This document shows positions 16,564 to 26,421 of a stretch of DNA of 64,000 nucleotides, piece after piece. This DNA is from Mycoplana rhizolycopersici (GTDB lineage: Bacteria > Pseudomonadota > Alphaproteobacteria > Rhizobiales > Rhizobiaceae). A program made the translations under genes and the position numbers. Each line of letters starts with the position of its first letter. The stretch's first letter is position 1. The notes beneath the pieces are model-generated. The model saw only the letters and a list, made by a program, of their open reading frames with translations, had not been told where the DNA came from and searched no databases. The stretch is taken from assembly GCF_013378445.1 (NCBI RefSeq), contig NZ_JABXYK010000005.1, positions 62,001-126,000 on the forward strand, given 5' to 3'.

Positions 16564-17004
16564 ATGGTTTCGATCGTAGCGGCCCTTGCGCAGAGCCTGT
16601 TGTTCAGGGTCGAGGACAGGATCGAGGAAACGGTGCAGCGCTCCAAGCGCAATGCGATCTTCGCATTGCTGGCCGGCCATCTGCTCCTGACCGCCTACAC
16701 GCTTGCCGTCGCCGGCCTGACGGTCGCACTCGCAGAGCGTCACGGTGCAATCGCCGCCCTCCTCGGCCTCGCCGGCGCCGCCACGTTACTCGCCGTGATC
16801 CTCGTCTGCATCCTCGTCTATCTGAACAAGCGCGACGCGAAGATACGTCGCAGACGCCGCCAGGAACTGCGTGCCCGCGGCCAGCTTGCAGCACTCGCGG
16901 CAGGCTCGGCAGCAAGCAACCCGCTCGCTACCGCCGCACTCGGCGTGGCGCTGGCACTGTTTCTCAAGCCGTCCTCACGGCGCCGTCGCCGCAGCGACGA
17001 CTGA
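16564..17004 (+). CDS. Small two-helix membrane protein, probable stress-locus member
   Basis: A 146-residue protein without a family I can name with certainty; it resembles the holin-superfamily/phage-holin-like proteins that often accompany DUF883 genes. There are two strong membrane helices (about 31-57 and 62-87), then a highly basic stretch (KIRRRRRQELRARG) and a hydrophobic C-terminal segment ending in RRRRR. GGGAGC precedes ATG 16564. It follows the DUF883 gene by 188 bases on the same strand, so it may belong to the same EcfG-controlled unit. It is a host gene by context; nothing else suggests a prophage. Confidence 0.7.
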   Translation: MVSIVAALAQSLLFRVEDRIEETVQRSKRNAIFALLAGHLLLTAYTLAVAGLTVALAERHGAIAALLGLAGAATLLAVILVCILVYLNKRDAKIRRRRRQELRARGQLAALAAGSAASNPLATAALGVALALFLKPSSRRRRRSDD

Positions 17005-17036
17005 CAATCCCAATTTCCTGAAAAAATCTTCGCGCC

Positions 17037-18551
17037 TCAGATCTGATCGAGCGGAAGTCTGACGAGTGCCGTCAGCCCGCCCGACAGGAATTCCAGGTGC
17101 ACGTTGCTGCCCAGCACCTTGTCGAGGCTGCGTTCGATGAGAACGAGGCCGAACCCGTGGCGCTCCGGCGGCTTGACCTTCGGCCCGCCCATCTCGTGCC
17201 ATGTCATGTTCAACACCGGATGCCCGTCTTCCTGTACCACGCGTGCGGTAATAACCAGCTTCCCGCCGGCGACCGACAGCGCGCCGTATTTGCGCGCATT
17301 GGTCGCAAGTTCATGCAGCACGAGGCCCAGTCCGATGGCCTGGTCCGGGCCGAGCTTCACCTCGTCCTTGTGGATCTCGACCTGTGTTGTGAAATCGTCG
17401 ACATAAGGCTTGATCTGGGCCTGCAGCAGCGTGTTCAGGCGGATCGTTCCCCACTCGTGGTCGCTGAGCAGCCCATGGGCTTCGGAGATCGACTGCAGCC
17501 GCCCCGCGAAGGCTTCCATGAAGGCGGCCGGATCCTTGGTCTGACGCAAGGTCTGCCGCGCCAGCGATTGCAGCATGGCAAGCGTGTTCTTCACCCGGTG
17601 GTTCAGTTCGCGGAGCAAGAGCCGCATCCGTTCGGAGGCGATCTGCCCTTCGGTAACGTCGAGCGTGATGCCCAGGAATATGGAGGGCTTGCCCTCCGAG
17701 TCCCATTCCTGCACGCGTCCGCGGCCCAGAAGCCAGCGGCCGGTGGCGCCTGCCCTGAACATACCGTCATACTCGCCGCCGCTCGAGAGCGCCTCGCGAA
17801 GCTTGCCGATGGTCGCCTTCCGCTCGGTCGGGTGGATGGAGGTAAAGATGCGGCGTGCCGTGAGCTTCGCCCCCGGCTTCAGGTCGAGCATGCGCATCAG
17901 CGGCGCGTTTCCTGTTACGGATCCCGTCTTGATGTTCCAGAGCCAGCTGCCGACATTGGCGACATCGAGCGCCGATGCCTGGCGCTGCTCCTCGCGGGTG
18001 ATCGACGCATTCGCCACCGCCCGGCGCCGCGCCTCCTCCTTGAACAGGAGCAGCGATCCCGCAAGCTTGGCAAGCTGCTGCAGATGCAGCAGCGCTTCAT
18101 CGCTGACATCGCTGACGCGCTTTTCGGTGTCGAAAACGCATACGCTGCCGATCGCCTGGCCCGCATGGCAGATCGGCGCGCCCGCATAGAAGCGGACATG
18201 CGGTTCGCCGGCGACGCTCGGCAGCCTGGAAAACCGTAGATCCGCAGCCGCATCGAAGACGGTAACGGGGGCGCCATCCTCGACCAGCAGCCGGGCGCAG
18301 AAGGAATCCGCAGCACTGGCGCTCACCTCCGAAATGCCCTTGCGCGCCAGAAACCATTGCGTGGAATTGCCGATCACGCTGACAATCGCGATCGGCGCTG
18401 CAAACAGGCCCGCAGCAAGTTCCGCGATTTCGGTAAAATCCGCATCAGGCCCGACATGCGCCGGCACGCTCGCCGCAACGGCTTCAAGCCGCTCCGGAGA
18501 TGCGAGAGCCGCCGCAAGCGCGGCCGGCGCGGATACGCCTGCCCGGTTCAT
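17037..18551 (-). CDS. HWE-family sensor histidine kinase (GAF-PAS)
   Basis: A 504-residue cytoplasmic kinase without membrane helices. GAF domain at about 35-172, PAS domain at about 195-305, then an HWE kinase core: phospho-acceptor His318 in RELNHRVKNTLA, N-box HELATNARKYGAL near 405-417, and a WHE motif near 440, which together define the HWE family. Such kinases commonly phosphorylate PhyR-type regulators. It lies 121 bases downstream of ecfG on the same strand, next to nepR and phyR, so it is a strong candidate PhyR kinase. ATG 18551 (with GGATGG upstream) is preferred to an ATG 24 bases earlier. Confidence 0.9.
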   Translation of the reverse strand: MNRAGVSAPAALAAALASPERLEAVAASVPAHVGPDADFTEIAELAAGLFAAPIAIVSVIGNSTQWFLARKGISEVSASAADSFCARLLVEDGAPVTVFDAAADLRFSRLPSVAGEPHVRFYAGAPICHAGQAIGSVCVFDTEKRVSDVSDEALLHLQQLAKLAGSLLLFKEEARRRAVANASITREEQRQASALDVANVGSWLWNIKTGSVTGNAPLMRMLDLKPGAKLTARRIFTSIHPTERKATIGKLREALSSGGEYDGMFRAGATGRWLLGRGRVQEWDSEGKPSIFLGITLDVTEGQIASERMRLLLRELNHRVKNTLAMLQSLARQTLRQTKDPAAFMEAFAGRLQSISEAHGLLSDHEWGTIRLNTLLQAQIKPYVDDFTTQVEIHKDEVKLGPDQAIGLGLVLHELATNARKYGALSVAGGKLVITARVVQEDGHPVLNMTWHEMGGPKVKPPERHGFGLVLIERSLDKVLGSNVHLEFLSGGLTALVRLPLDQI

Positions 18552-18672
18552 TTGATGTCCATCCCGGACAAGCATATCTTGATTTGGTACCTCAGTCCCG
18601 TTGCGGAAGCCTGCATCTCTATTCTCCGACCACTCCCCCTCCACCCGCCCTCGAAGCAGGTGGCGCCGCCCA

Positions 18673-19224
18673 TTACGATACGAAGGCCCGGGAAGTCAGC
18701 GGCGCGGAAATCGCATCAGGTCCAAATTCACCCTCGTTCGAAATCTGCAGGATTTCCTGCAGCTTCTGCCTTGCCCGGTTCACGCGGCTCTTGATGGTGC
18801 CGAGCGCACAACCGCTAATATCGGCCGCCTCTTCATAGGAAAAACCGGAGGCGCCTACAAGGATGATCGCTTCCCTTTGTTCGTCCGGAAGTTGCGCAAG
18901 CGCCCTTTGGAAGTCTTGCATGTCCAGCGTGCCGTATTGCGCGGGATGCTGGGCGAGGTTGGCCGTCAGCAGGCCGTCGCTGTCCTGAACCTCGCGTCCG
19001 CGCTTTCTCAGTTTGCTGTAGAGCTCGTTGCGAAGGATGGTGAAGAGCCATGCCTTCATGTTGGTACCCATCTCGAACTGCTCCTGCTTGGCCCAGGCTT
19101 TCATGATGGTGTCCTGGACCAGGTCGTCGGCCTCGTGATGCCGCCCGACGAGCGAGATGGCAAATGCCCTGAGGCTCGGCAGGATCGAAAGCAGCTCCCG
19201 CTTGAACGTGTTGTTCGGCTCCAT
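18673..19224 (-). CDS. ecfG: General stress ECF sigma factor EcfG (RpoE2-type)
   Basis: A 183-residue ECF15-type sigma factor that directs the alphaproteobacterial general stress response. Region 2 spans about 10-80 (LVGRHHEADDLVQDTIMKAW, MKAWLFTILRNELYSKLR), and region 4 about 112-165 (LPDEQREAIILVGASGFSYE and the DNA-binding GTIKSRVNRAR). Length matches S. meliloti RpoE2. It follows nepR immediately; ATG 19224 has GGTGAG upstream, while an alternative GTG at 19233 overlaps the nepR stop (GTGA). NepR sequesters it until phosphorylated PhyR binds NepR. Confidence 0.94.
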   Translation of the reverse strand: MEPNNTFKRELLSILPSLRAFAISLVGRHHEADDLVQDTIMKAWAKQEQFEMGTNMKAWLFTILRNELYSKLRKRGREVQDSDGLLTANLAQHPAQYGTLDMQDFQRALAQLPDEQREAIILVGASGFSYEEAADISGCALGTIKSRVNRARQKLQEILQISNEGEFGPDAISAPLTSRAFVS

Positions 19225-19229
19225 CTTGC

Positions 19230-19418
19230 TCACCGATCTTCGCTCCCCACCTGAATGCTTCTCTGCTCGGCCAGATCGAGCTTCTCCAGGAGATCGAGGA
19301 ACTTCTGCGGAATGGGCTCCTCCTGCACGGAGGTATAGAAGGAGCGCAGCCGCTGAGCAATCTGCGCTTCGGCCCCTGCGGAAGCCAGTGGTTGTTGCGG
19401 TCGGTGTTGTTGTTTCAC
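19230..19418 (-). CDS. nepR: Anti-sigma factor NepR
   Basis: A 62-residue anti-sigma factor. The conserved NepR core is plain: FYTSVQEEPIPQKFLDLLEK at residues about 27-46, flanked by disordered ends. It binds EcfG, and PhyR~P releases EcfG by mimicking it. The start is GTG at 19418, with a GAGAG-like site upstream. The stop overlaps a possible GTG start of ecfG, so the two are translationally coupled. A near-consensus EcfG promoter (GGAAC-N16-CATT) lies upstream on the same strand, consistent with autoregulation. Confidence 0.93.
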   Translation of the reverse strand: MKQQHRPQQPLASAGAEAQIAQRLRSFYTSVQEEPIPQKFLDLLEKLDLAEQRSIQVGSEDR

Positions 19419-19474
19419 AATATCGAACTCTCAATTTGTCTGCGTTGTCGCCACAAAGGGATTTCGAGACAGGT

Positions 19475-19499
19475 AATGCGCGCCCGCAAGAAAGGTTCC
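19475..19499 (-). promoter_or_regulatory. Near-consensus EcfG promoter of nepR-ecfG
   Basis: On the minus strand GGAAC (19499-19495), 16 bases, then CATT (19478-19475): one mismatch from GGAAC-N16-CGTT. It lies 57 bases upstream of the nepR GTG and points toward nepR-ecfG. Confidence 0.55.
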
Positions 19500-19507
19500 T
19501 GACGGGA

Positions 19508-19532
19508 GGAACCAAAATTGCGGCACGGCGTT
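19508..19532 (+). promoter_or_regulatory. EcfG promoter of phyR
   Basis: GGAAC (19508-19512), 16 bases, CGTT (19529-19532): exact consensus. It lies 48 bases ahead of the phyR ATG and only 8 bases from the divergent nepR element. Confidence 0.82.
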
Positions 19533-19579
19533 CTTTGGTCAACCGGCAGTTCAGCCGAACGCATCAAAGGGGAGCCCCG

Positions 19580-20371
19580 ATGCCGATTTCCGACCGCATA
19601 ACACCGCATTTGCCGCACCTTCGCCGCTACGCGCGCGCCCTCACGGGCACGCAGGCTTCCGGTGACGCCTATGTCGCAGCCACGCTCGAGGCGATCCTGA
19701 TGGATCCATCGGCATTCGCAAACAACGAGGACGACCGGCTCTGCCTGTTCCGGCTGCTGTCGCGCATGATCTCGTCGCTTCCGGTCTCCATCAGCGATTC
19801 CCTCTCCATCACCCCCGGAGCCCCCGCAGGCGTGGATCTGAGCGCGGTGCCGCCGCGCGTCCGCCAGGCCCTGCTGCTGGTGACGATGGAAAGCTTCCCC
19901 ACGACCCACGCTGCAGAAATACTGGAAATGGATGAGAGCGACGTCTGCGCCCTGCTCGACAAGGGCTTCCGCGAGATCGCCGCACAGGCCGAAACCGGCA
20001 TCATGATCATCGAAGACGAACCACTGATCGCGCTCGACCTCGCCGATATGGTCAACGACATGGGCCACCATGTCACCGGCATCGCCAGGACCCAGAGCGA
20101 AGCCGAGAAGCTGTGGGGCGATACGAGGCCCGGACTTATCCTGGCCGACGTGAAGCTCGCCGACGGCAGCTCCGGCATCGATGCCGTAAGCTCCATCCTT
20201 TCGCGTGCGCAATTGCCGGTGATCTTCATCACGGCCTATCCGGAGAAGCTCCTGACCGGCGAGCGCCCCGAACCGGCCTATCTCGTCAGCAAACCCTTCC
20301 ATCCGGAGACGGTGAAGGTGCTGATCAACCAGGCGCTGCTGACAAACCACAGCCAACCGGCCGCCGCGTAG
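19580..20371 (+). CDS. phyR: Anti-anti-sigma response regulator PhyR
   Basis: A 263-residue two-domain regulator. Residues 1-135 form an ECF-sigma-like domain (region 2- and 4-like helices) that mimics EcfG; residues 139-252 are a receiver domain with acidic pair E146-D147, phospho-acceptor D190 (LILADVKLADG), T218 in the FITAYPE motif and K238 (SKPF). When phosphorylated it binds NepR and frees EcfG. AAGGGGAG precedes ATG 19580. It is divergent from nepR-ecfG, has an exact EcfG promoter and a strong terminator. Confidence 0.95.
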   Translation: MPISDRITPHLPHLRRYARALTGTQASGDAYVAATLEAILMDPSAFANNEDDRLCLFRLLSRMISSLPVSISDSLSITPGAPAGVDLSAVPPRVRQALLLVTMESFPTTHAAEILEMDESDVCALLDKGFREIAAQAETGIMIIEDEPLIALDLADMVNDMGHHVTGIARTQSEAEKLWGDTRPGLILADVKLADGSSGIDAVSSILSRAQLPVIFITAYPEKLLTGERPEPAYLVSKPFHPETVKVLINQALLTNHSQPAAA

Positions 20372-20416
20372 AGCGCGCGGCACCTCTTTCCCGAGGCTCC
20401 TGCCTGAAGCACATCT

Positions 20417-20449
20417 GAGGACGCGGCGTTGGCCCCGTCCTCTTTTTTT
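20417..20449 (+). terminator. Intrinsic terminator of phyR
   Basis: GAGGACG (20417-20423) pairs perfectly with CGTCCTC (20436-20442) and is followed by seven T (20443-20449), 46 bases after the phyR stop. Confidence 0.92.
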
Positions 20450-20475
20450 GATCGTCGCTTGAGAAGTAGCCTGGC

Positions 20476-20512
20476 AAAAATAAAAGCAGCCAGCGCGGGG
20501 GGCGCTGGCTGC
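20476..20512 (-). terminator. Intrinsic terminator of the polyol operon
   Basis: A perfect 10-base stem (20486-20495 with 20503-20512, loop CGGGGGG) is followed on the minus strand by TTTTATTTTT. It lies about 140 bases after the kinase stop and ends the smo-mtlK unit. Confidence 0.88.
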
Positions 20513-20650
20513 CTAAAATTCCGCAGGCCGGAGGGGACACGGCGTGCGGCATCTGCACCGGCTCGAGGGCCTCGCACTGGGGGAATGCGCTTGCCGGTGA
20601 CGAGGGAGAAACTCGGCGCATCAAAAAAGGTTCCGGCCGCTTCGATTTTT

Positions 20651-22234
20651 TCAGACGATTTTTTCAAGCTCGTCGCGATGGCGGTAAAGGGCCAGAAATC
20701 GCCTGTAGTCGCGCTCGTAGGCCGCAGCGTGCGCAGGCTGGGGCGACTGCTCAATGCCGCCGGGATACATCGCGGCCCCCGCAGAGGCGAGATCGGGATG
20801 AAGTCCGCCTGCAACCGCTGCGGCGGTCGCCGTGCCAAGCAGCACCGCGTCGCTGGTCTTCGGCACCACCAGCCGTCGGCCGGTCACGTCGCGGTAAAGC
20901 TCCATCAGCAGCGGATTGTGCAGATGGCCGCCTGTCACATGCAGCGCGTCAACGGCATAGCCGCACTCTCCGAGCTTGTCGATGACATGGCGGATGCCGA
21001 GCACGATTGCCACGCAGGTCTTCCAGTAGAGCCGGCAGAGACTGTCGAACGTTGCGTCAAGCGACAGGCCACTGATGACGCCGAGCCCGCGCGGATCGGC
21101 AAGTGGCGAGCGATTGCCGTGAAAATCCGGCAGCACGTGCAGCCGTGCTGCGAACTTGTCGCCCTCGAGCGCGCGAAGTTCGCGAACGCGACTGGCGATG
21201 CGCTGGTGCGTGGCCGGCGTCGGCTCCCCGCCGGCGCTGTGCAGGCGCACAATATGGTCGAGAAGCGCGCCGGTCGCCGACTGCCCCCCTTCTACTAGCC
21301 AGTGCTCCGGCAGCACGGCCTCGTAGTAGGGCCCCCACATGCCGAAGCCGAATTTCTTCTCCTTCGAGAAGGCGACGACGCAGCTCGACGTGCCGCCGAT
21401 CAGGCCAAGCTGGCGTTCCAGCCGGTGCGGCTCTCCGGCGAGGTGGCCGAGAAGGCCGAGTGCGCCGGCATAGGCATCGATCATTCCCGCGCCGACGATG
21501 CAGCCCGTATCCAGCCCGAGTTCCTCCGCCGCCCGCCTGCTCAGGCGCCCCACCGCACTGCCGACCGGCAGCGTCTCGCCTGGCAGCGCGCCGCGTTCCC
21601 GCAGGTCCTCAAGCCCGATCGCGTCGAGAAAATCCGCCTGCCATCCGCCGCCGTCATGGGCGAGATAGTTCCATTTCGCGGTGATCGTGCAGCGCGAGCG
21701 CGCGAGCGATCCGGTCGCCTTCCATGTCATGAAGTCCGCAAGGTCGAAGAAATGCCCGGCCCTTGCCCATTGCTCCGGCCGATGCCGCTTCAGCCACATC
21801 AACTTCGGCATCTGCATCTCCGGCGACATTACCTTGCCGGAGTGGTCGAGCACGGGATGCTGCGTGGCGGTGCAGAAATCGGCCTCTTCGAGCGCGCGGT
21901 GATCGAGCCATACGATCGTGTCCCAGCGCGGATCCTCCTCGCCCGAAACCGAAAGCTGCGCCGCCTCCACGTCGCGGACCACGAGCGAACAGGTCGCGTC
22001 GAAACCGAGTGCCGCAACCCGCTCTGCGCCGACGCCAGCCGTTTCGCAGGCTGCGCGCACGGCCGAGCACGCCGCCTTCCAGATGTCTTCGGAATCGTGC
22101 TCCGCAAAATTCTCACGCGGCCGGTTCATCGCGATCGCGTGCTCGGCGCGCGCAAGCATGGCCCCGGCCCGATCGAAAACACCGGCACGGGCGCTTCCGG
22201 TCCCGATGTCGACCGCAACGATCAGATCGCGCAT
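20651..22234 (-). CDS. FGGY-family pentulose/carbohydrate kinase
   Basis: A 527-residue FGGY kinase. The N-terminal phosphate-1 motif VAVDIGTGSARAGVFD is at residues 5-20, LDHRA near 110, and the C-terminal ATP-site motif VTGGHLHNPLLMELYRDVTG near 425. These belong to the ribulokinase-like (YpCarbK/FGGY) subgroup. As the last gene of the polyol operon it most likely phosphorylates the ketose made by the mannitol or sorbitol dehydrogenase, or another ketose. ATG 22234 matches the family start; the frame is open upstream. It lies 4 bases after the HAD gene stop, and a strong terminator follows. Confidence 0.9.
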   Translation of the reverse strand: MRDLIVAVDIGTGSARAGVFDRAGAMLARAEHAIAMNRPRENFAEHDSEDIWKAACSAVRAACETAGVGAERVAALGFDATCSLVVRDVEAAQLSVSGEEDPRWDTIVWLDHRALEEADFCTATQHPVLDHSGKVMSPEMQMPKLMWLKRHRPEQWARAGHFFDLADFMTWKATGSLARSRCTITAKWNYLAHDGGGWQADFLDAIGLEDLRERGALPGETLPVGSAVGRLSRRAAEELGLDTGCIVGAGMIDAYAGALGLLGHLAGEPHRLERQLGLIGGTSSCVVAFSKEKKFGFGMWGPYYEAVLPEHWLVEGGQSATGALLDHIVRLHSAGGEPTPATHQRIASRVRELRALEGDKFAARLHVLPDFHGNRSPLADPRGLGVISGLSLDATFDSLCRLYWKTCVAIVLGIRHVIDKLGECGYAVDALHVTGGHLHNPLLMELYRDVTGRRLVVPKTSDAVLLGTATAAAVAGGLHPDLASAGAAMYPGGIEQSPQPAHAAAYERDYRRFLALYRHRDELEKIV

Positions 22235-22238
22235 GAAG

Positions 22239-22925
22239 TCATGTTCCCGTGGGATTCTCCTCGCCCACAAACTGGAGTAAATCCCGCATGTCGTCAAACA
22301 GGACATCCGGTTCCAGGCTTGAAAGGGCTGCGCGATGGCGCGCATTTCTCGCATGCGAACCGCCGGCAAAGGCAAGGACACGCATCCCCGCCGCCTTGGC
22401 CGCCATCACCCCTGCCGGACTGTCTTCCACGACGACGCAGGCCTCCGGCGAGATGCCCATGGCGCTGCTCGCATGCAAAAACAGATCCGGCGCGGGCTTG
22501 CCGTTGCGGACCATCGTGGCGCTGAAGATGTTCGGCTCGAAGCGGTCGATCAATCCGGTCACCGATAGCGAAAGCCGGATGCGCTCGGGCTGGCTGGACG
22601 AAGCCACGCAGAACGGCACCGGCAGCGCATCGACCACCTGGCGGATGCCGTCGATCGGCTGCAGCTCTTCGCGAAAGCGCGAATAGAGCGTCTTGCGCAT
22701 CGCTTCGAGAAAGCGGTCATCCACCGCAAGGCCGTAGTCGTCGTGCAGGATTTCCGACATGGACTTGAGGCTCTTGCCCAAGAACCGTTCGGTGGCTTCC
22801 GTGGCGTCCATGCTGACGCCGGCGACGCCGAGTGCATCGACGAGGACGGCGAGAGAGATCGGCTCGCTGTCGACGAGCACGCCGTCGCAATCGAAGATCA
22901 CCAGCTCGTTCGGGCCTGCAGCCAT
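22239..22925 (-). CDS. HAD family sugar phosphatase-like hydrolase
   Basis: A 228-residue HAD-superfamily hydrolase. Motif I FDCDGVLVDSEP (nucleophile Asp near residue 12), motif II Ser/Thr near 108 (CVASSSQP), motif III Lys near 143 (NGKPAPDLFL) and motif IV VVEDSPAGVMAAKAAGM near 163 are all present, as in beta-phosphoglucomutase/2-deoxyglucose-6-phosphatase-type enzymes. It sits between the mannitol dehydrogenase and the FGGY kinase genes, so it probably acts on a polyol- or ketose-phosphate. ATG 22925 is used; a TTG nine bases earlier is possible. Confidence 0.9.
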   Translation of the reverse strand: MAAGPNELVIFDCDGVLVDSEPISLAVLVDALGVAGVSMDATEATERFLGKSLKSMSEILHDDYGLAVDDRFLEAMRKTLYSRFREELQPIDGIRQVVDALPVPFCVASSSQPERIRLSLSVTGLIDRFEPNIFSATMVRNGKPAPDLFLHASSAMGISPEACVVVEDSPAGVMAAKAAGMRVLAFAGGSHARNARHRAALSSLEPDVLFDDMRDLLQFVGEENPTGT

Positions 22926-23008
22926 CGTTGCCAATCCGTATTACGGCCGGGGACGGTCCCTTCCGACAAGAACCAATCACCTTGACCTGCTTCAATCCGC
23001 AGGCGGGT

Positions 23009-24493
23009 TCAATCCGCCAGCTTGTCGTCGAGATAGAGCCGCAGCGTCGCACGCGTGCCCCTGTCCCAAAGGGTCTGGAGGGCATGGGCGAATCGCCGAC
23101 GGAACAGCTCGGAAGCCGCAACCTCGCCGAAGATGTCGGAAAGCGCAAGGAAGGCGGTCGGATCGTCCTTGGCCTTCAGCGCGGCGGCCTGAAGGCGCTC
23201 GGCGCTTGCGTCGTTGAAAACGATCGCCTTGCCGCTGTCCGACGTACCTGCGAAATAGCGGCACCACAGCGCTGAGACGAGCGACAGACCGATGACGTCC
23301 TCGCCGCGGCGCAGCCGGTCGGCGGTCGACGGCAGGATGAACTTCGGCTGCCGGTTGGAGCCGTCCTGTGCAAGACGCGGGATGGTGTCGCCGATCTTGG
23401 GGTTGGAGAAGCGCTTCTCGATCAGCGTGAAATAGTCGGCAAGGTCGGTATCGGGCACCGGCGGGATTACCGGGATGATCTCGTCGCGCTCCAGCTTGGC
23501 GAGGAAGGCGCGGATATCGGCATCCTCCATCGCCTCGTGGACGAAATGGATGTCGAGGAGGGCCGCCGGATAAGCGATCGCCGCATGCCCGCCGTTGAGG
23601 ATGCGGATCTTCATGTGTTCGTAGGGCGCGACGTCCGGCACGAACTGCACGCCGACCGTCTCCAGCGCCGGGCGTCCCTGCGGGAACTTGTCCTCCAGCA
23701 CCCACTGCTTGAATTCCTCGCAGAAGACCGGCCACTGGTCCTCGATGCCGTATTCGTCTGCGACGATCTCGATCTCGCGCGGCCCGGTTGCCGGCGTGAT
23801 CCGGTCCACCATCCCGTTCGGGAAGGCAACGCTCGCGTCGATCCAGTCTGCGAAATCCGGATCGGAAAGCCGCGCGAGACCGGAAACGGCGGCATGGGTC
23901 ACCTCGCCATTGCCGGGGATGTTGTCGCAGGACATGATCGTAAACGCCGCAATTCCCTTTGCCCTGCGCGCCTTCAGCCCGGCAAGGATGAGGCCGAACA
24001 CGGTCTTCGGATCGTCCGGGTTCTCGCCGTCGGCTGCGATCGCGGGATGGGCGGGATTGAATACGCCCGACGCCGGATCGATGAAGTAGCCGCCCTCGGT
24101 GATCGTCAGCGATACGATGCGGATGGCGGGATCGGCGAGCCGTGCCACCGTCGACGCCACGTCGCCTGGCTTGAGATAGTCAATCATCGCGCCGGTGACA
24201 TGCGCGCCGGTGCGGTTGTTGTCCTGCTCGACCACCGTCGTCAGATAGTCCTGGCTTGCAAGCTTCGCCCGCATCGCCTCGTCAGAGGGCAGCACGCCCG
24301 CACCGACGATCGCCCAGTCGAGGTCCCGCCCGGCATTGAAGAGCGCGTCGAGATAGACCGCCTGGTGCGCCCGGTGGAAGTTGCCCACGCCGAAATGGAC
24401 GATGCCGGCCTTCAGTGCGGATCTGGCGTAGGCGGGCACGCCGGCGGTCTTCCTCACCGTTTCGAGGTTTGCCAGCGACAGTTTGGTGGTCAT
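23009..24493 (-). CDS. mtlK: Mannitol 2-dehydrogenase (MtlK-like)
   Basis: A 494-residue long-chain polyol dehydrogenase that oxidises D-mannitol (and related polyols) to the ketose with NAD. The N-terminal domain carries IVHFGVGNFHRAHQAVYLD near residues 31-49 (nucleotide binding). The catalytic K-x4-N-x2-H signature appears as KIRILNGGH near residue 295. ATG 24493 has an AAGGA site. It lies between smoS and the HAD gene within the polyol operon, the same order as smoS-mtlK of S. meliloti. A related call would be D-arabinitol dehydrogenase. Confidence 0.93.
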   Translation of the reverse strand: MTTKLSLANLETVRKTAGVPAYARSALKAGIVHFGVGNFHRAHQAVYLDALFNAGRDLDWAIVGAGVLPSDEAMRAKLASQDYLTTVVEQDNNRTGAHVTGAMIDYLKPGDVASTVARLADPAIRIVSLTITEGGYFIDPASGVFNPAHPAIAADGENPDDPKTVFGLILAGLKARRAKGIAAFTIMSCDNIPGNGEVTHAAVSGLARLSDPDFADWIDASVAFPNGMVDRITPATGPREIEIVADEYGIEDQWPVFCEEFKQWVLEDKFPQGRPALETVGVQFVPDVAPYEHMKIRILNGGHAAIAYPAALLDIHFVHEAMEDADIRAFLAKLERDEIIPVIPPVPDTDLADYFTLIEKRFSNPKIGDTIPRLAQDGSNRQPKFILPSTADRLRRGEDVIGLSLVSALWCRYFAGTSDSGKAIVFNDASAERLQAAALKAKDDPTAFLALSDIFGEVAASELFRRRFAHALQTLWDRGTRATLRLYLDDKLAD

Positions 24494-24638
24494 GGTCTTT
24501 TCCTTCCGGTCGTGCGCGGTTCTGCAGCTTCCGGTCATTGCAGAACGCAAAGCCTGTCCGTGCCGGCGCCCGCATCGCGGGCCGCCAGCCTTCGTTTCGT
24601 CATTCCGAAATCCCGCAAAAGCCGCGGGCGATCCTTCG

Positions 24639-25408
24639 TCAGCTCATCCAGTTGCCGCCGTCGACGTTGTAGGTCTGGGCGACGACGTAATCGCTCTCCG
24701 CCGAGGCGAGGAAGATCGCCATGCCGGTCAGGTCCGCCGCCGTGCCCATCCGGCCGAACGGCACTTCCTGGCCAACGAGTCGCTTCTTTTCGCCGAGCGG
24801 CCGGTTTTCATATTTGGCAAACAGCGCATCGACGCCGTCCCAGTGCTCGCCGTCGACGACACCGGGCGCGATCGCATTGACGTTGATCCCGTGCTTGATG
24901 AGATCGAGCCCCGCCGACTGGGTCAGGCTGATGACGGCTGCCTTGGTGGCGCAGTAGACGGCGACCAGCGCTTCGCCGCGACGCCCCGCCTGGCTTGCCA
25001 TGTTGATGATCTTGCCGCCGCGGCCCTGCGCGATCATCTGCTTCGCCACCGCCTGCATCGTGAAGAGCGTGCCGCTCACATTGATGGAAAACAGCCGGTC
25101 GTAGCTTTCGCGGGTGATCTCCACGATCGGCGCCAGATCGAACAGCGCCGCATTGTTGATGAGGATGTCCAGTCCGCCGGCCGTAGCCACGCATGCCCCC
25201 ACCGCATCGTCGATCGACTGCTGGCTGGTGACGTCCATCTGCACCGCATAGGCGGCCGGGCCGATTTCGCCTGCCGTCCGGCGTGCCCGCTCGACATCGA
25301 TGTCGGCGATCGCCACACGCGCGCCTTCCCGCACATAGGCCTCCGCGAAGGCGCGGCCGATTCCGCGCGCCGAACCGGTGATGAGTGCACTCTTGCCGTC
25401 GAGTCTCT

Positions 25409-25412
<4 letters not shown>
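24639..25412 (-). CDS. smoS: Sorbitol dehydrogenase SmoS (SDR)
   Basis: A 257-residue short-chain dehydrogenase. [15 protein letters not shown] (residues 12-26) is the NAD-binding motif, NNAA near 87 the structural motif, and Y-x3-K appears as YCATK near 153-157, with the catalytic Ser in NMASQAG. SmoS enzymes oxidise D-glucitol (sorbitol) to fructose and galactitol to tagatose. The ATG overlaps the smoK stop by four bases (ATGA), so it is translationally coupled to the transporter ATPase; mtlK follows after 145 bases. Confidence 0.93.
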
Positions 25413-26410
<998 letters not shown>

Positions 26411-26421
26411 TTCTGTTGTCC

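Noticed and set aside
16564-17004. Holin-like gene as evidence of a prophage
   Set aside because: No other phage genes; the context is the general stress locus.
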